Positions 1-11,737 are shown, counted from the first letter of the stretch. The stretch is DNA of 64,000 nt from Thozetella sp. PMI_491 (GCA_021432635.1 MU270080.1:310001-374000); one strand, 5' to 3'. A program made the numbers and translations. Notes: generated by a model not told the origin, from the letters alone.

Positions 1-431
1 GGTCGGGCGGCCATAGATGCGCGGGCCGAGATGCTTGAGATACCTCGGCGCACGCGCGCCCGCGCCTGTGTACTTGAGGAAATCTGGCTCGTGTCCCATT
101 TCTTTATTTGGACTATGGGCGGCTGGCTGCCTACTCCTCTCGTTGTACGATTTTCAAGAAAACGCCGATTCCTGTTTTCAAAATTTCAATCCACGTATCC
201 TGCTGCCTGTCTCCCTGCGCATCTTGGAACCTCCGATCCCGGGTCGTGTGCTAGCATTCGAGAGGACGGGCCACATTTGCTTCAAAGCTCTGAGTCCGGA
301 TTACACGACAGCTTACCGCCATTGGCCCAGAACCATGCCAATGTTGAATCCCTGGGCAGGGCCCTTAGCCTCTCAGGAATGCGTCGGTGCGGGATTAGCG
401 CGCCTGCAGCTGCCGGTTCAGGGCGAAGCGC
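1..431. other. intergenic, left edge
   Basis: Downstream flank of the MFS transporter. Overlapping short open frames here have no recognisable domain. I see no gene. Confidence 0.5.
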
Positions 432-2057
432 TCAGACGGCTCCGAATAGTTTTCCGAACCATCCGATACTCGCGAACGAGGCGGTGACACCGGTGAAGAC
501 AATCAGATATCCGTAACCGCTGCCGAAGCCATACCCAATATGGTCCCTCCAGGCATCAGACTTCATTAGGGCTCCGCTCAATGGTCCCGATATAACGGCG
601 CCGATCCCCTTGCCTGCCGAAAAGACCGCGATCATCATCCCAGTCTCGACAGCAGGGTACTTGCGCCGGACGGGCTGGGTGCAGCCCGTCCAAGTAGACG
701 AGAAGCCGCCGGCGAAGATGCCGTAGCAGATGGCGAAGATGTACAGCACTGGTCGGTACACGGCAAATGTCCAAAACACGAAAACACCGACCACCGTTCC
801 GACTACGCAAGTGTTGATAGCGGTCGTGACGTGGTACCGGTCAATCATCCATCCCGCAAATAGGGAGCCAAGCACGTTTGCCGCGTTGCAGAGGCACACG
901 GCAACAGTCCCTGTGACGGCGCCCCAGCCTTGCGCTGCTGCAAATGCTGACGGGAGAAGCGCCACGTTAGCCTTAGCATCGCTGCCGATGCGCCACCTCG
1001 GTGAGGGGTCTAGCGGTCTGGCGACGTGGGGGAATGGCGCTTACACGGCATGTATAGGCTAGGCATGAAATATCCCAAGCTCGAAATGATGTTGCCCGTC
1101 TGCAGGATCCAAAAAGCTCGGCTCTTGAAGAACCCGAGCTCAACCTTCTGCGGACCCTGGTGTGCATGCTGGTCGGGTAGCCGCGGCTTGAGCCACATGA
1201 CGGCCGGTGTCGTGAGGACAATCGTGATGACCACCCAGGTCCTCAATGCGGTGCGGAAGCCCCAGTTGCTCAGGATCCATTGCATGAGCAAGGGGATCAC
1301 GACCCCGGCGGCACCTCCGCCGCCGTTGAGGACGCCATAAGCAAGCCCCTTGCGCTGGATAAACCATTCGTCCAGGTATAGGAACGCCGGGAAGTAGTGG
1401 AAGGTGCCTCCGATACCGTAAAGCACTCCTTGTGTGAGGAGGAGCTGGGTCACAGAGTTGGCAAAAGACGCTCCTATCAGGCTGGCCAGCAGGACAACGA
1501 AGCCAATGGCAGCGGATGGCTTTCTGAACTTCGGGAATTTCCGAAGCAAGGTGTACACAATCGGTGCAGAAAAGTACATAACGCCCTAGACACCGGCATG
1601 GAAAATAAGCAAGGTGTGACCCAGCGTTCCTGCTGCATCATCCACAGCGCCTTGGGCAGGGGTTTGGGCGGACGAACGTACTGAGGCGGTAGTGCCTATG
1701 GCGGCTATGCTAGCCAAATCGTGCGAAAAGAGCTCGTGCGTAGAATAGTGCGCTTGAAAGACTCCGAAGGCGAAGGGAAAGCCTGGCCGCTATGTGTTAA
1801 TCCTTCCGTTGGTGCCAAACGACGGCACAGGACACCGGTGTCCGGGAGCTCCGAATCTACTCACCCCAGACTAGCGCTTCCAGGATGAAGCAGGCCGTCA
1901 AGACGAGCCAGGCATCTTTTCCGCCGTCGGCTCTCGGCAGAGAGAACTCGGGCGGTAGGCTCTCGGCCACTAGCTCCGGGTCGGAAGTCAATTGCACGGC
2001 GGCGGGCTCCACAAGCTCTATGACCTGTGGTGTGGCGGTCTGTTTAGAGTTGGACAT
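432..2057 (-). CDS. MFS transporter, monocarboxylate (MCT/MCH) type
   Basis: Probable plasma-membrane carrier of the major facilitator superfamily, close to fungal Mch-type monocarboxylate transporters; the substrate is unknown. Read as four exons, 1865-2057, 1682-1782, 1047-1585 and 432-981, which join in frame to about 460 residues, a normal length. The N-terminal cytosolic tail of about 45 residues runs into the DGG...W signature that precedes helix 1 in this family (ADGGKDAWLVLTA), then WGFPFAFGVFQ. Later segments keep family features such as IGTT, LYGIGG and many Gly/Ala-rich helices. A TAG at 1586-1588 (read on the minus strand) is the acceptor of intron 2, whose donor is GTACGT, so it is not a nonsense mutation. 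The least certain join is intron 3 (982-1046, donor GTGTAA). A fungal MCT-like protein does not have to transport monocarboxylates. It is isolated from the PKS by four other genes. Confidence 0.85.
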
Positions 2058-2562
2058 TGTGTAACGGAGTGCCGATCTCTTTTCCTAGTAGATGTCGCAA
2101 AGCATACTGCGAGCCAGAAGCTTTTCTGCGATCTGTCTCTGTGCACTGTTGAAGTGTCGAGGGAAGTGAGTCACTATCGGGGATAAAGAACTAGGTATCC
2201 ATAGTCTCGTCCGATCCCGGTATACCGGGAACCGGGCCGGGGTAGGTAACCCAAGAACACATCAGGTTGCATTCTAACAACTTCCTGGTTGCTTTCTTCG
2301 AAAGGTTTCTCGGCACGAAGCTCTAGTGCGTCTGTAGATAGCTATTCATTTGTTTTTCCCCTTTCACTCTTTCCTCACCGCCATGGATATGCGCGTATTT
2401 GGTCGCGATTAGGCGCTGCTGCAGCAAAAAGTTTATTTATTGACAACAGTCCCAGGACGTAATGGCAAGAGTTAAGATCAACCGGCTTTAGGAAGACCAC
2501 ATCTATTAATGATCACGGGAGTGATGAAACTTCAAGATTTGTCGCAACTGAGGCGAGGTGAG

Positions 2563-2800
2563 AAAAAAAAATATGACCAGACTGGCAAAACTGTAATCCT
2601 CAACCCCTCGCCACTTCCCAGCAACCAACCGGGCGAGAGAGGCCCTACAGAACCCTAATGCCCTTAGGCACCGGTGTTTTTAATACCACTCATCGCGGGG
2701 ATCGAACCCGTGGGCCCGAACCCTCCGAGCTGGGAGGTAAGGCGGGTTTCTTTGACCGCCGTACAGCTTTCACTATACGACTGCGCCAAGTCACCTGCAC
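2563..2800 (-). mobile_element. tRNA-like SINE-type element 1
   Basis: On the minus strand a tRNA-like head carries an A-box-like sequence (TTGGCGCAGTCG, within 2772-2790) and a B-box match (GGGTTCGATCCCC, 2697-2709). A run of nine T on the minus strand (2563-2571) could end Pol III transcription. No complete cloverleaf can be folded: the acceptor stem has no partner and the A-B spacing is long. A tRNA-derived SINE or relic is therefore likelier than a tRNA gene. Its head resembles the element at 38.4-38.7 kb. Borders are approximate. Confidence 0.5.
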
Positions 2801-2876
2801 CTCTCTATGCCAAAACATACTCCTGACCCCCCTTTTATCACTGTTGTGCCACTACACAGGCCATGGGGCTAAACCC

Positions 2877-4304
2877 TTACTTTTCTGAAATCTCTAGAGT
2901 CTCGGCGTCGTACACCCCATTAAACTTGAAAAATGCAAGGACTTGAGGCGCATTCCCGCAGCCAGCCGTCGTCGCTTGAGAGGCGGAGAAGTCTACCAAG
3001 GGTATCTTTACGCCGTTACAGCCTAAGCAGGACGCGCTCGCCGTATACGTTGCATTGAGCTTCAGATTCCTCCCGATGACCTGGAACATGTCCAGGCCCT
3101 GCTCCGGCCGAATGGTGATGAGCGCAGTTGCGTCCGCGGAGTGGTTCCCTTCCACCGATAACAGCTTGTTGAAGGCTGCCTTCCCCATGAGGCCTTGTAC
3201 GCCAAGATTTTGCGTGCCGCTCCCGCTCGGAACCGCATCGGCGACGTAGATCAGTGCCTGGCCCTCCTGACCGACATAGACGGTATCGACGACGCGCATG
3301 GTTGATAGATCCACAAAATCCACAGTGTCGCTGTGCTCGTTGACGATGTACATACGGGTGTTGTCCGGACTAGGCCATAGGCCGTGAGGTTCAATGCCAC
3401 TGGCCAGGATCGAAGTCACGTAGACCGGTGCTTTCTCGGGATCTGGCTGAGCGTACACCTTGGTGAGGTTCAGAGCGGCGACCGTGACGAATCCATACGT
3501 GGTTCCGTTTACTACCGCAAAGTTGGGATGGTTCGTCTCGACGCCCGTGTCCAAGACGGCCACAATCTTCCTCGATACAGTGGAGATGACGCTCACCTTA
3601 CCCACCATCTTGTGCGCCACCCAAAGTCGAAGGCCGTCTGCCGATAACATCATGTCGGACGAGAAGGAATTGGCCAGGCCCGTGAGATTATATATTACGC
3701 TCCTGCTGGCAACGTCGATAAACGACAACGAAGCGGAGCGTATATGGTTTGCATAGGCAGTCTTGCCGTCCGGGCTGAAGAGCACTTTGCTGGGCCCACC
3801 CCAGCTGTCTACCTTGCCAATGACGCCACCATGGATGCCGTCAATGATGTCGATGTGGTCCACGCCCCTTGTTCCCACCCAGACGGTCTGGTTGTCGGCG
3901 GCGAAGAAGGCTTCATGGGCATTTCGGTCCGCATAGGTCTGAGAAATGATCGCGTTGTCAACGCACCGGATGACCGTCACGGTGTTGCTGGTGACGCTGA
4001 GGGATACGATATACTGGCCGTCTCGGGAGAACCCGAGACCGTGGGAGTTGACAGAGCGAACATACTGGGGTCCGATGACATCGGTGAGGCGCTCGTCTCC
4101 GAGGCTGATGGTCCCCAAGACTTCCCCAGTCAGTGGTTTGATGACAGTTATGGTATTCGAAGATTGGTCGCCCGTGTAGATCCTGTCAGATTCGGACACC
4201 GGCGCACCGGCTCCCGCCAAGGCAGGGGCTTGGACTACACCGCGGACTCCTCCCACGAGTCCGACAAGCCAGGCAATGCTCGCCGAGACTATGATAAACT
4301 TCAT
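2877..4304 (-). CDS. secreted YVTN/lactonase-type beta-propeller protein
   Basis: Single-exon gene of 475 residues. The first about 22 residues form a signal peptide (charged start, hydrophobic core around IAWLVGLVGG). The rest is a series of roughly 40-residue repeats of the YVTN beta-propeller type: an early one contains SNTITVIKPLTGEVLGTI, and later blades have motifs such as FSPDGKTAYANH, LSADGLRLWVAH and PSPDNTRMYIVN. N-glycosylation sequons are frequent, which fits secretion. Proteins of this fold include lactonases and binding proteins; no catalytic residues can be picked out, so the activity is unknown. The C-terminus after the blades has two Cys (SCLGC) and one further Cys and belongs to no family I recognise. 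The start codon follows a plain upstream region with no intron signal. Confidence 0.8.
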   Translation of the reverse strand: MKFIIVSASIAWLVGLVGGVRGVVQAPALAGAGAPVSESDRIYTGDQSSNTITVIKPLTGEVLGTISLGDERLTDVIGPQYVRSVNSHGLGFSRDGQYIVSLSVTSNTVTVIRCVDNAIISQTYADRNAHEAFFAADNQTVWVGTRGVDHIDIIDGIHGGVIGKVDSWGGPSKVLFSPDGKTAYANHIRSASLSFIDVASRSVIYNLTGLANSFSSDMMLSADGLRLWVAHKMVGKVSVISTVSRKIVAVLDTGVETNHPNFAVVNGTTYGFVTVAALNLTKVYAQPDPEKAPVYVTSILASGIEPHGLWPSPDNTRMYIVNEHSDTVDFVDLSTMRVVDTVYVGQEGQALIYVADAVPSGSGTQNLGVQGLMGKAAFNKLLSVEGNHSADATALITIRPEQGLDMFQVIGRNLKLNATYTASASCLGCNGVKIPLVDFSASQATTAGCGNAPQVLAFFKFNGVYDAETLEISEK

Positions 4305-5310
4305 TCTGGCAAGTCACTTTCAACGAACTAAAGTACTCGTGTTTAAGTGCTGTAGTGCGCTCCACTACTCCTCTTCCCCGGACTACTTGGCTTTTTTAAA
4401 CACAACCGTCAAACTGTTGCGGAGTCGGCTTACCTGCAGTCGGGTTATAGCCGGTGCTACCTTAGTAAGGTATTGTACCTGGTGATAACTCGGGATTTAC
4501 TTTTCCTAGTCCGTCTGACGTGAGAGCATGCGCAATTTTGTTAAGCTCAACGTAAGATCTACTTATCCGGCAGGGCTTCCGAGGAAATAGTTCAGACTCG
4601 CGCACTTAATTTTTAGACACTATTGGTGCAGATTTCCGTGCTACGGATTTGAAAATTTAGTAATAACCTTTTTCAGCGGTTGAAGCATGATTTGAGGACA
4701 TTGATGTCCAATATGTATACTCTATCTTTCCCAGTATCTGTGGGAAAGGCGTCTCGAGAATATGTAGGCAATGTAACGCCTGTCTGACTGATACGAAGAT
4801 GACATAGATTTTAGTCAGCTCTCATTTCTCTCTGCTCATGACTTCGTCGAATCGAGCTTGGTGGGAGAAAGCTAAGGCAGCTGGAATATCTAGCTTACTT
4901 CAAATCGGCGGTAGAATAAAGCTTCGGGTTTCTCCACAAATGTTGATGGTAACTTAACTACTACGGATGTTGCTTACTCACTTCATGGTCCTGGTATCGA
5001 GCTAGTGGCCCAGAGCCTCTACACTCTAGCCGCGTCAGGTATCGAGCTCTTCTAATCCGTAGATACAGACCCCGACGGAATCTTAGAAGAGGAGTGCATA
5101 TAATGTGATGCACTATGTATACAAGGAATGTTGCCATGTCGTCAAAGAGCCTCACAATCAACCAGACACGCCCTGAGCTTGTCATCTCACTCGTACGGGC
5201 CGCCACCAGCCACAACATCAAGCATCAGCAGGGGTTAGAGGAATCGAATTATTGTAGATATTACTGGATGATACACGCCATCACCTTCCTGCCACGCCAC
5301 GGGGCACTGA
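4305..5310. other. intergenic
   Basis: About 1 kb between the promoter of the beta-propeller gene and the 3' end of the small secreted protein gene. An 11-base motif GGTATCGAGCT occurs twice near 4.99 and 5.04 kb. No gene seen. Confidence 0.4.
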
Positions 5311-5627
5311 TCAATCCGCAGCATTAGTCTCGGCGCGCCCGGCCACCGTGACAAGGTTCTCCCACCACGTCTGGATTCCCGCGATGCTGACGAGTTTGGT
5401 GTCGGCAAACTGGGTCCATCCCGTTTCTGAGGCACGGTCAGCCTACCTGACCCCCCACGAACATGTGCCGCCAGTGGCTTGGACTTACTTCTGTTTCCCT
5501 CCTGGTCTTGGTAGTATTCCTGGTTCAAGGTATACAGCTCTCTGTACTTGCGCGCGTACGCAGGGTCGTGGCTCGGCGCTGCCCAGACAATCGGGGCAGC
5601 GCCCAAGAGAAAGAGGACGAGTTTCAT
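5311..5627 (-). CDS. small secreted protein, 84 residues
   Basis: Two exons, 5489-5627 and 5311-5426, joined by an intron with donor GTAAGT and acceptor CTCAG. The joined protein is 84 residues. It starts with a clean signal peptide (MKLVLFLLGAAPIVWAAP; cleavage likely after WAA or nearby), and the mature part of about 66 residues has no cysteine. The second exon encodes a Trp-rich amphipathic tail (FADTKLVSIAGIQTWWENL). The splice is supported because it moves reading into a frame with a compositionally normal tail and a stop, while reading through gives low-complexity sequence. I do not recognise the family. It could be an effector-like or wall-associated peptide; both are guesses from size and signal peptide. 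Confidence 0.6.
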
Positions 5628-6350
5628 CCCGGCTAGAGGACGTGCCTTTGGGCGACAGTCTAGTCACCCCAGCCTATGGCTCTGCTGCTAACCGCGGGAG
5701 GGGTAAAGGCCACTGCCTGGTAGGCGGATATCAGAGGAAGCTTCAAGGTGTGCTGTGTATGCAGTCCAGTTGAGGCGTGGAAAGGACAACTTTCCAGATC
5801 GGAGCCTCTTCTACTATCCCGCTGCGTACATGCCCCGCGTGGGTTTCTGAGGCCGTCCCGACTAAATTGAAGTCGAGCGCCGGCACTTGATTTCATCCGG
5901 GCCTCACCGGTGGGGCCGGCTGCTCCCAGATTAGGATGAGGGATGTCCTTGAGTCTTGTATTTAGGCTGAAGGAAGAGCACGTGCATGCGAGGAGTGCTT
6001 ACATGGCATCGTGCTGACCTAACCCGCACCATTGCACGATGAGAGAGTTAGCACGACTGTGTGCTTGCACCCTCGACGGCCCGTATAGTTGACTAAGTTT
6101 TAATCATTAGACTACGTATGTGTATGTATGGGTACAGGTTGGGTATCAAAGGTCAAAACCCGGGCGCGATCCATCCCCTCCATCAAACGCCGCCACGTCA
6201 TAGGCTGTGGATGCGTTGAATAGCATGCAACTTACGTTTCTCCATAGCCGACGAGGCGCCTAACGCCTGTAAATGCACAACCCCAGCCGACAACCATGCC
6301 TGCCAGCTCTCTTAGCCCGATATGCCCTGGACTTTCCTGCTTGCATGCCC
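5628..6350. other. intergenic
   Basis: Promoter side of the small secreted protein gene and 3' flank of the GH76 gene. I see no coding signal or repeat. Confidence 0.4.
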
Positions 6351-7883
6351 TCACAAGTGACCTTCGCTCATACCTGTACTCATCCAGACCATGGTTGTGA
6401 ACAGGCCGACAAGGACCACGAAGGTAAGGATTCCAGCGCCTGCGCGATCCGCGCCTGTCAGGGGACCCAGAGGCTTGAGGCTGTCTGGGTCGGCGCCGGC
6501 GTTCGGATTGCCGATGCTGGTTCCGCCCGTGGAGTTTGTCACCGGGCTGGCGACGGTCTCCTCGTCAATCAGGAGGCTCATCAACGCTCCCATGGCGTTC
6601 ATCTCCTGGCCAGCGCCGGTCAAGCCGTCGTAGGCGTTCCTATTCCACCGGAATCCGCATGTGCCGTCCGAGTTGCAGCTGTTGATCATACCCTGGGCCG
6701 AGATCTTGAGCGCCGGCATGATCGTGTCGTGGAGGAAAGGCGCCATCTGCGTGGTCTGCGCCATCCAGCGGTGGACATAACCCTTGAAGGACAACATATC
6801 GGTTGTGCACTGGATGTTCGCTTCAAGTTCGCAGGCGATCTCAACCATAGGACCATTGTCGAAAAAAGTATTGAGTGTCTGGTTGGTCAGGCCAATCAGG
6901 CGCTGCTTCCAGATTGCATCACCTTTGGTCTTTAGGAAGTTAGCAAGCGAAACCGAAACGGATAAGAGCATACATGTATGCACTCACATAATTGTACATG
7001 AAGCCAGCTCCCTGGATGAACACCGCGGCTGTGTACGAGAATTGGGCTTTGTTGATGTCTGTGCACTCTTGTTCAACGTGGGCGCCGTCGTAGATGTTGT
7101 AGTCCGAGTCGATGTAGCCGATGGATGTGGTCCAGTTGTACGCTTTCTCAGCCCACGCGGCGTACGTCGCGTTGGCGGTGTAGCGCGCGAGCCGCGCAGC
7201 GATGTTGAAGAAGATGCCGTTGGCGATCGAATTCTTGTAGTCGTATCCGTTGTTGCTCAGGGGGATCTGCCACCGAAGCCCGCCACCGCAGAAATCGTCG
7301 GCCCACCGAGCAGCCTGGGTGTTGAAGACGGCCTGAGCCAGCGCCAGCCACTGAGGCTGGTCGGCCGTCGGATTCTGAAAGTTGGTTTCGGCCGCGAGCA
7401 TGGCCGACATGCCCCAGAAGCCCTGGTCATCGTTCCCGAGGGAGGCAGTCCAGTTGGGTGACATGTAGCTGTTCTGCGGAGCGCCGGCCTGGAAGACGAG
7501 CGAATACTCGGTCATGTTGTTCCAAGTCGTGTCCCCGGTGAAGTGCCAATAGTCCACCAAGGTACCCCAGAGCGCGCCTCCTTCCCACCAGTAGTAATCG
7601 CCAGCGGGCGGAGGGCCGGGCAAAATGCCTGGGATTTGTCCAGGTTGGTTGCCCTTGTAGTAGGATAAGAGGTTATTCCCGACCAACTTTGCGGCGGCCT
7701 TGATGGAGCCTGGGATGGGTCAGTCTCGGCCGCCAGGGAGGCCATCGGGTACGGTGACGGGTGGAACAGGGAAGTAGACTTACTGGCCGAAGTCAAGTCG
7801 ACGTTGAGGGCCGCCTGGGCAACGGGTGCCCAGAGGCCAGCGAGGATGCAAAGGCGCTTTGTTGCCATGATGGTGCTCTTCAT
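6351..7883 (-). CDS. GH76 mannan endo-1,6-alpha-mannosidase (Dcw1/Dfg5 type)
   Basis: Three exons, 7784-7883, 6988-7709 and 6351-6929, give about 466 residues, the usual length of this family. The N-terminus is a signal peptide (CILAGLWAPVAQA). The GH76 signature follows: YYWWEGGALWGTLVDYWHFTG near residues 72-92 and the catalytic Asp pair in SLGNDDQGFWG (D127, D128). The C-terminus is a Gly/Thr/Asn-rich spacer followed by a hydrophobic segment (ILTFVVLVGLFTTMVW), as in GPI-anchored Dcw1/Dfg5 proteins. Known members act at the plasma membrane or wall, cleaving or transferring alpha-1,6-mannose chains and helping to attach GPI proteins to glucan. Intron 2 uses the acceptor CTAAAG so that MYNYTKGDAIWKQ reads through. 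Met at 7868 is an alternative start. A few charged residues after the last hydrophobic stretch are unusual for a GPI signal. Confidence 0.9.
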
Positions 7884-9554
7884 CTGAAAATCGCCAAACG
7901 ATTGGAAAACAACGTATTCCCAGCCGTGATGGAGGAATGGTTGTTCAGGCAAGCGAAGAAGGGCCTGACTGTTGAATGCAACAAGCTTTTGCCAAGCTCA
8001 TCTGGGGTAGTTTAGTTGACGGGAGGAAGAGCGATGACGCACGCTACTAAAGCCCGGAATCAGAAAAGAGGACGGATGGGAGGGGCCAGCTCCAGGGGGG
8101 GAAAAGCGGCAAGAAATGCTACCACACAGGCAGAGGGGATCGCTCCCTTGCGCCGGCTTTGATCGCGCTAGTCTCGCGCCGAAATGACGGGCGGTTTCGT
8201 GATTAAACACGCGTGGGCGAAGCTGCGCGGGACGGCTGGGACGGCGAAAACGGCCATGTCTCACAACAATCGACTGGTCAAGAATGTGGGGAGGACAAAC
8301 ACGACGAATGCCCCGGCACGCCAGCCAAGCCAGGGGGCAACGAGAGGAAACACCCACGATCGAATTCTCTGCTCCCGTGGAGCGGGGAGGCGGAGACGGG
8401 CCCCCCTCCAAGCGATAGTTTACTCCGTATTCACCTCGACCGGCGCCTGCCCCCCCAGAGATCCCAGAGAATTGGCTGTGGTTACACAAGGCCGGTGATC
8501 CAATTTCCTGGCATGGTGCCAAAGCCGCGTCACCATACATTTTTAGCGCCGCCGCTGTTGCCCAAGTGAGAGCGCCACGCGCATCTCCTCGTGGCATGGT
8601 TGGTTCAAATCCACGGCACCGTCCAAGTCGGCACCTGGGGAAAAAGGGAGGGTAGCTTCGTCGCAGTATTCGAAGCTGATGGAGGTCAGCGTGCGCCGGG
8701 TGCCTGCCAAGCCTGCCTCCTTCCCCGTTCCTGATGCCAAGACGGATCCCCGAAGTCTTGGCATTGTCCAACCCGGCGCGGCACAGCCGGCGTTGGGTCG
8801 CTGCTGCCGGAAGCGCAGGCCCACAATTGCCACCAGCAATCACGATGCACGACTGGGGATCCTCGCCGGACGCCGCGGGTAAGACGGCGCACTGAAAATT
8901 TTGCATGCCGCCAAAGCGGACCTGCCGATTCTCGTATTGCAGAGCTGTCGTCGTCACCCAGGAGCATGTTGTGTGGCCCGATGCAACCCAGCGGAGCACA
9001 CTGCCTTGTCTGCCAACAAAGTTGACCGCCTTCGGTGAGGTGTGTGGGGCCTCCAACGACAGGCCCAACGAGCCGGAGCCTAGCTAAGCTTTGATCTAAT
9101 CTGAGCGGTTGCACCTAAGTGCGTCCATGACCCGCGTCGAGGTATCCCCCTGACACTCAGCCTCGGCCGTACGACAGATGGCGGCGCCACCTCCTCGCAC
9201 TTGGCAACGCATCGTTTCTCGGCCCCTGAATGATCCCCAGATATTCGGTATAGCGGCATGGCGCTATGCGTATTTAGCGCGGCACAGATCGCATCTTGTT
9301 CGAGTAGCTTCGTGGGCGCGTGCGGAGCCAATTCCTGTCTCACGAGATCCCCAGTGAAGCTACAGTGGACCGCCGTAGGGCAACCAAGAAAGAGGGACCT
9401 TCGTGGTCGGGAGCTGCAATGCGATGTTTTGAACAGCTGATGGGGCTGTGGAAGCCTATGGCCGCATATGGCCGTCGTACCACTGGCGGGCAACCCCTTT
9501 TGTCCGGTTCTACACCGTTATACAGCTTCGCATACGACCGACGCCAGCTACTCG
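7884..9554. other. intergenic
   Basis: Between the GH76 promoter and the 3' end of the carboxylesterase. Long open frames occur on the minus strand (for example 7998-9068), but they have no domain, signal peptide or splice pattern. I treat the stretch as non-coding. Confidence 0.4.
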
Positions 9555-11264
9555 CTAATCACTTGCTTTACTCCTCGCTGCCGCGGCCGCCTCGAAGAAA
9601 TTTAAGTGCAGTTTATATGCGCCTCTTCGGAAGAGGTCGCGTCTCTCAGGGCTGGTCCGCAGCGCATCACCCTCCTTAACCCTCTCTTGTACTGGTTCGA
9701 TCCGTAGCCCTTGACTGGTGTATACCCCGCAGTTACCCGCTTGGCCTAGTGCCTCCCACGGGTCCTCGCCATATGCGAGAGCCGTATACGCCTTGCTCAC
9801 ATCGTCGGCGACCTGTCTGTAGCTAGGCCGGTCCTGTGTTTCCGGCGCATAGAAGAGGAAAGGCACATCAAAGGCATGGTAGGACCACTGGGCCGGCCCT
9901 AGCCAAGGCAGCGAAGGCTTATCCTCATCCTTCTGGTCGAAAGCCTCATAGAAGATTCGCTTGCCATGCCCGGATGCTTCACGGGCGGTATCAACCGCGT
10001 GGCAAACAAAAAAGCCATCTCCCACAAACTTCTGAAGCGAATAAAAGGCAGCCGCTTGGTCGGTCTGCGACTCGGTAAGCCCGTAAGCATCAGCAATCTC
10101 AACGCCAAAGGACTGCTCAGCGGAACTGTCCCCAATGGCTGCCACGAGATCAGCTCGCATTTTTGCTGGTGGAGCGTTGATATAACCGGGTAGGCAGAAT
10201 GAGCCTTCTTCCTTGGTCGTGCCGATGACAACGGCATCGACCCAACCTGGTATCGAACCCCAGTAGCTTCCCTCACCAATTGTGGCCGGGTCATACCCGA
10301 CGAGGAAGCCGTCGTCGATGCACGGGAAGGCTGGCTGGGAGCTGTCATAGGCCTCCACGACCTCCTGGGTAGAAAGGCTTCTCGCCGCAGCTAGCTTTAC
10401 CGATGTAGGAGCATCGAGAGGGACACCTAACTTCGTGAACAGGGCATCCCATTTCGCCTGGTGGTCAGCTTTGGTGAAAGGCTGGTGGAACGGCGACGAG
10501 TGCACGATGGCGCGCTGGAACACTGGGTACGACGAGTGCATCTGCCACAGCAGGCTGTGGGCGCCCGCAGACTCGCCTATTGCCGTCACTGCTGTGGGGG
10601 ACCCGCCGAAAAGGTGGATATGGCGCTGAATCCATTGGAAGCCGAGGCGCTGGTCGTGCAACCCTAGGTTATAATACCCATGCTCACCCAAGCCGCGTGC
10701 CTCCTCGTGGAGCTCTTGACAACCCACCAGCCCTAGAATGTGCATGCGGTAGTTCATTGCCACGACCAGAACAGGTTTGCCGAGCTCAACCGAACGCCGG
10801 ACTAAGTGGCTTCCGTCTGCTCACAGGGTTAGCGATCTGGGATCCGCCGTGGTCAAGAACCGCACATCCTCGGCGGTGGGAACGGAGGGCGCAAGACCTT
10901 GAACCGCGTTGTGCCCGACCATGTATCCACCGCCATGGACCCAGGCAATCACTGGGAGGCTCGCGCTCCCATTGAGTGCCTCTGCCGGTGCCCACACGTT
11001 GAGGTTCAGACACTCGAATTCCGACTGGCGGATGTCCGGATGGCTCAAGGATGCCGGGCTCTGCGGCTGCGGTACCATAGGGCCGTACTTGGTGGCATCG
11101 AGCACGCCGGCATTTGCGTCGTCAAAGGCATCGATCAGAGCGGCTTGTCTCCACCGAGCGGGGATGCGAGCGAATGGGATGCCCAGAAAGCTCGCGACAC
11201 GGCCGTCCGCGGATAGGGCTCCGGTGATGGATTGAGTTCCGATTTGGAGGGTCTTTGAAGCCAT
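9555..11264 (-). CDS. carboxylesterase type B, intracellular
   Basis: Alpha/beta-hydrolase of the type B carboxylesterase/lipase family, about 542 residues from two exons (10898-11264 and 9555-10816). The intron has a weak donor (GTCTTG) and acceptor GAGCAG with a CTAAC branch site. The join HNAVQ|DGSHLVRRSVE restores the normal family sequence. Oxyanion-hole motif HGGG lies at residues 110-113 and the nucleophile elbow GESAG has Ser205. The N-terminal SFLGIPFARIP block is also typical. There is no signal peptide, so it should be cytosolic. The C-terminus ends in a Lys/Arg/Ala-rich tail. A TATATATA stretch lies directly upstream of the start. The substrate is unknown. Remnants of a related esterase lie upstream at 11.6 and 12.8 kb, so this locus has been duplicated in the past. 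It is 2.9 kb from the PKS and may or may not belong to that cluster. Confidence 0.88.
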
Positions 11265-11566
11265 TGTTGTATATATACGAAGCGTTGTCGATGATGGAAA
11301 GCTCAGCGTAAAATCAGTGGCCTCGCCGAAGCATTTACTTGGTGGTAGGTGGAGAAGATCCCGTTTCACTAATCATCTTGTTCATCCGAGATAGCGGGGG
11401 TAAGGTTTCGGCAGTTGTTAGCTCTTGTAAGCTCTGCGCCTCTGCTTGAAACCGAGCCACGGCTCATCAAAACGCCGATTACATCTTTTTCAAATGCACC
11501 GTCTTTGTGGAATCTGGGTCCAGCGTCTGTGACTCTTACTATTCGCGGACGGTCGCTTATTAGTAA

Positions 11567-11737
11567 CTCACGTGCTCTATGATGTACAACCTCTCCCCGC
11601 TCTAGTGCTACAGGCTGATGGTGCGTTCTCGAATTGTATAGTCTCTCAATGACGGTAAGTTATATGCATTGCTCATATCATCGGCGCCCTGCTCGTAACT
11701 CGGCCGATTCTGTCTTTGCAGTGCATATTGCGAGTCC
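11567..11737 (-). pseudogene. carboxylesterase relic 1
   Basis: On the minus strand a short stretch encodes QNRPSYEQGADDMSNAYN. This aligns with the C-terminal part of the intact neighbouring esterase, which has QDRPSYRQVADDVSKAYT at the same place. The match extends a few codons upstream (QYALQ against FYAPE) and is visible at the DNA level around 11650-11720. Downstream of it stop codons follow quickly and nothing of the catalytic half remains. It is a decayed fragment of a duplicate esterase. Confidence 0.6.

Noticed and set aside
1586-1588. In-frame TAG before the GVMYFSAPIVYT block of the MFS gene, looking like a nonsense mutation
   Set aside because: It is the acceptor of an intron whose GTACGT donor lies at 1681; splicing gives a continuous family-like protein.
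2640-2815. Possible functional tRNA gene on the minus strand
   Set aside because: A and B boxes are present, but acceptor and D stems do not pair and the spacing is too long for a cloverleaf.
7998-9068. 356-codon open frame on the minus strand
   Set aside because: No domain, odd composition and overlapping open frames on the other strand; typical of G/C-rich non-coding DNA.
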